From: Thunnus maccoyii
Lineage: Eukaryota > Chordata > Actinopteri > Scombriformes > Scombridae
NCBI RefSeq assembly: GCF_910596095.1
Contig: NC_056539.1
Span: 10,481,501 to 10,545,500, forward strand
Direction of reading: 5' to 3'
Length of the DNA stretch: 64,000 nt
Positions 63,801 through 64,000 of the stretch are shown here, one piece after another. Position 1 is the stretch's first letter. The number at the start of each line of letters is the position of its first letter. Below the pieces are notes generated by a model that saw only the letters and a program-made list of their open reading frames with translations, was not told where the DNA came from and searched no databases. Made by a program: the position numbers and the translations under genes.

Positions 63801-64000
63801 TTTGACCTCCTGTGCAGCACTGAGGACTGAGGAGATGCTGCTGGTGTCCAGCTGCAGCAGGGCCACCTGAGCTGAGGGGTGAGAGGTGAGGAGGGCAGAG
63901 CGAGCAGCCTGAGCCCGGCGCATGTTCCTGCAGGCCAGACACAACTGGAGACCTTCTGTGTCCTGCGAGAGGAGACGCTCACAAAGCGCCAGGCCGATGC
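60873..64000 (-). CDS. hsd17b7: 3-keto-steroid reductase / 17-beta-hydroxysteroid dehydrogenase 7, N-terminus beyond window
   Basis: Eight exons are visible: 64000(partial)-63796, 63691-63599, 62780-62666, 61854-61660, 61563-61450, 61300-61244, 61158-61060, 60974-60873, all in consistent phase. This is a short-chain dehydrogenase of the ER that uses NADPH to reduce 3-ketosterol intermediates in cholesterol synthesis and estrone to estradiol. Visible are the end of the Rossmann glycine motif ([10 protein letters not shown]), LCLACRN, the NAG motif in [22 protein letters not shown], the catalytic serine region [10 protein letters not shown], and YSSSK (the YxxxK pair) followed by [40 protein letters not shown] and the C-terminal LYDKLLQLE also match human HSD17B7 as I recall it. 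Only about 15 N-terminal codons are missing. All catalytic residues seen are intact. Confidence 0.93.
62893..63377. mobile_element. MITE with long terminal inverted repeats in an hsd17b7 intron
   Basis: CACACTAGATTGTAGCTCC (62893) pairs with the reverse complement of the other end (CACACTGGATTGTAGCTCC, ending at 63377). The inverted similarity continues inward for about 80 bases, through CTGACTNAAA and GGGTCTTCA. There is no coding capacity. No target duplication could be read with confidence. Confidence 0.75.

Overview
The window looks like teleost (probably percomorph) nuclear DNA. It is AT-rich, its genes are split by short GT-AG introns, and it carries many small fish-type DNA transposons. 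The multi-exon models below were built by hand from splice sites, reading frame and family knowledge. Nothing was searched or aligned by machine.

Left third (1-27 kb): a cytochrome P450 family 2 cluster. It opens with exon 1 of a CYP2 gene on the minus strand, whose remainder lies left of the window. Two complete nine-exon CYP2N-like genes follow (8299-11874 and 15909-19484, both minus). They sit in tandem units of about 7.6 kb that are almost identical. A third unit (20097-20970) has lost its gene by internal deletion. A decayed CYP2 pseudogene on the plus strand (about 21947-24226) and the 3' end of an L2/CR1-like LINE (minus) close the cluster. The left breakpoint of the duplicated unit lies inside a hAT transposon.

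Middle (27-57 kb): the conserved block il23r (+), il12rb2 (+), serbp1 (-), the same order and orientation as human chromosome 1p31. il23r (16 exons, 898 codons) and il12rb2 (15 exons, 809 codons) encode class I cytokine receptor signalling chains. Each pairs with IL-12R beta 1, to sense IL-23 and IL-12 respectively. Both have one Ig-like and five fibronectin III domains, a transmembrane helix, a box 1 region and tyrosine-bearing tails. serbp1 (9 exons, 405 codons) encodes an RGG-box mRNA- and ribosome-binding protein. Its 3' end converges on that of il12rb2.

Right end (57-64 kb): a mostly empty stretch with one dispersed repeat, an unrecognised short single-membrane-span ORF (60030-60488, +), then hsd17b7 (-), the 17-beta-hydroxysteroid / 3-ketosterol reductase of cholesterol synthesis. 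About its first 15 codons lie beyond the window end. Its predicted 3' end overlaps that of the small ORF tail to tail.

I see no CRISPR array, operon, rRNA or tRNA gene. The most interesting material is the recent, transposon-anchored P450 amplification, whose two genes differ only at amino-acid-changing sites, and the six-domain ectodomain of il23r.
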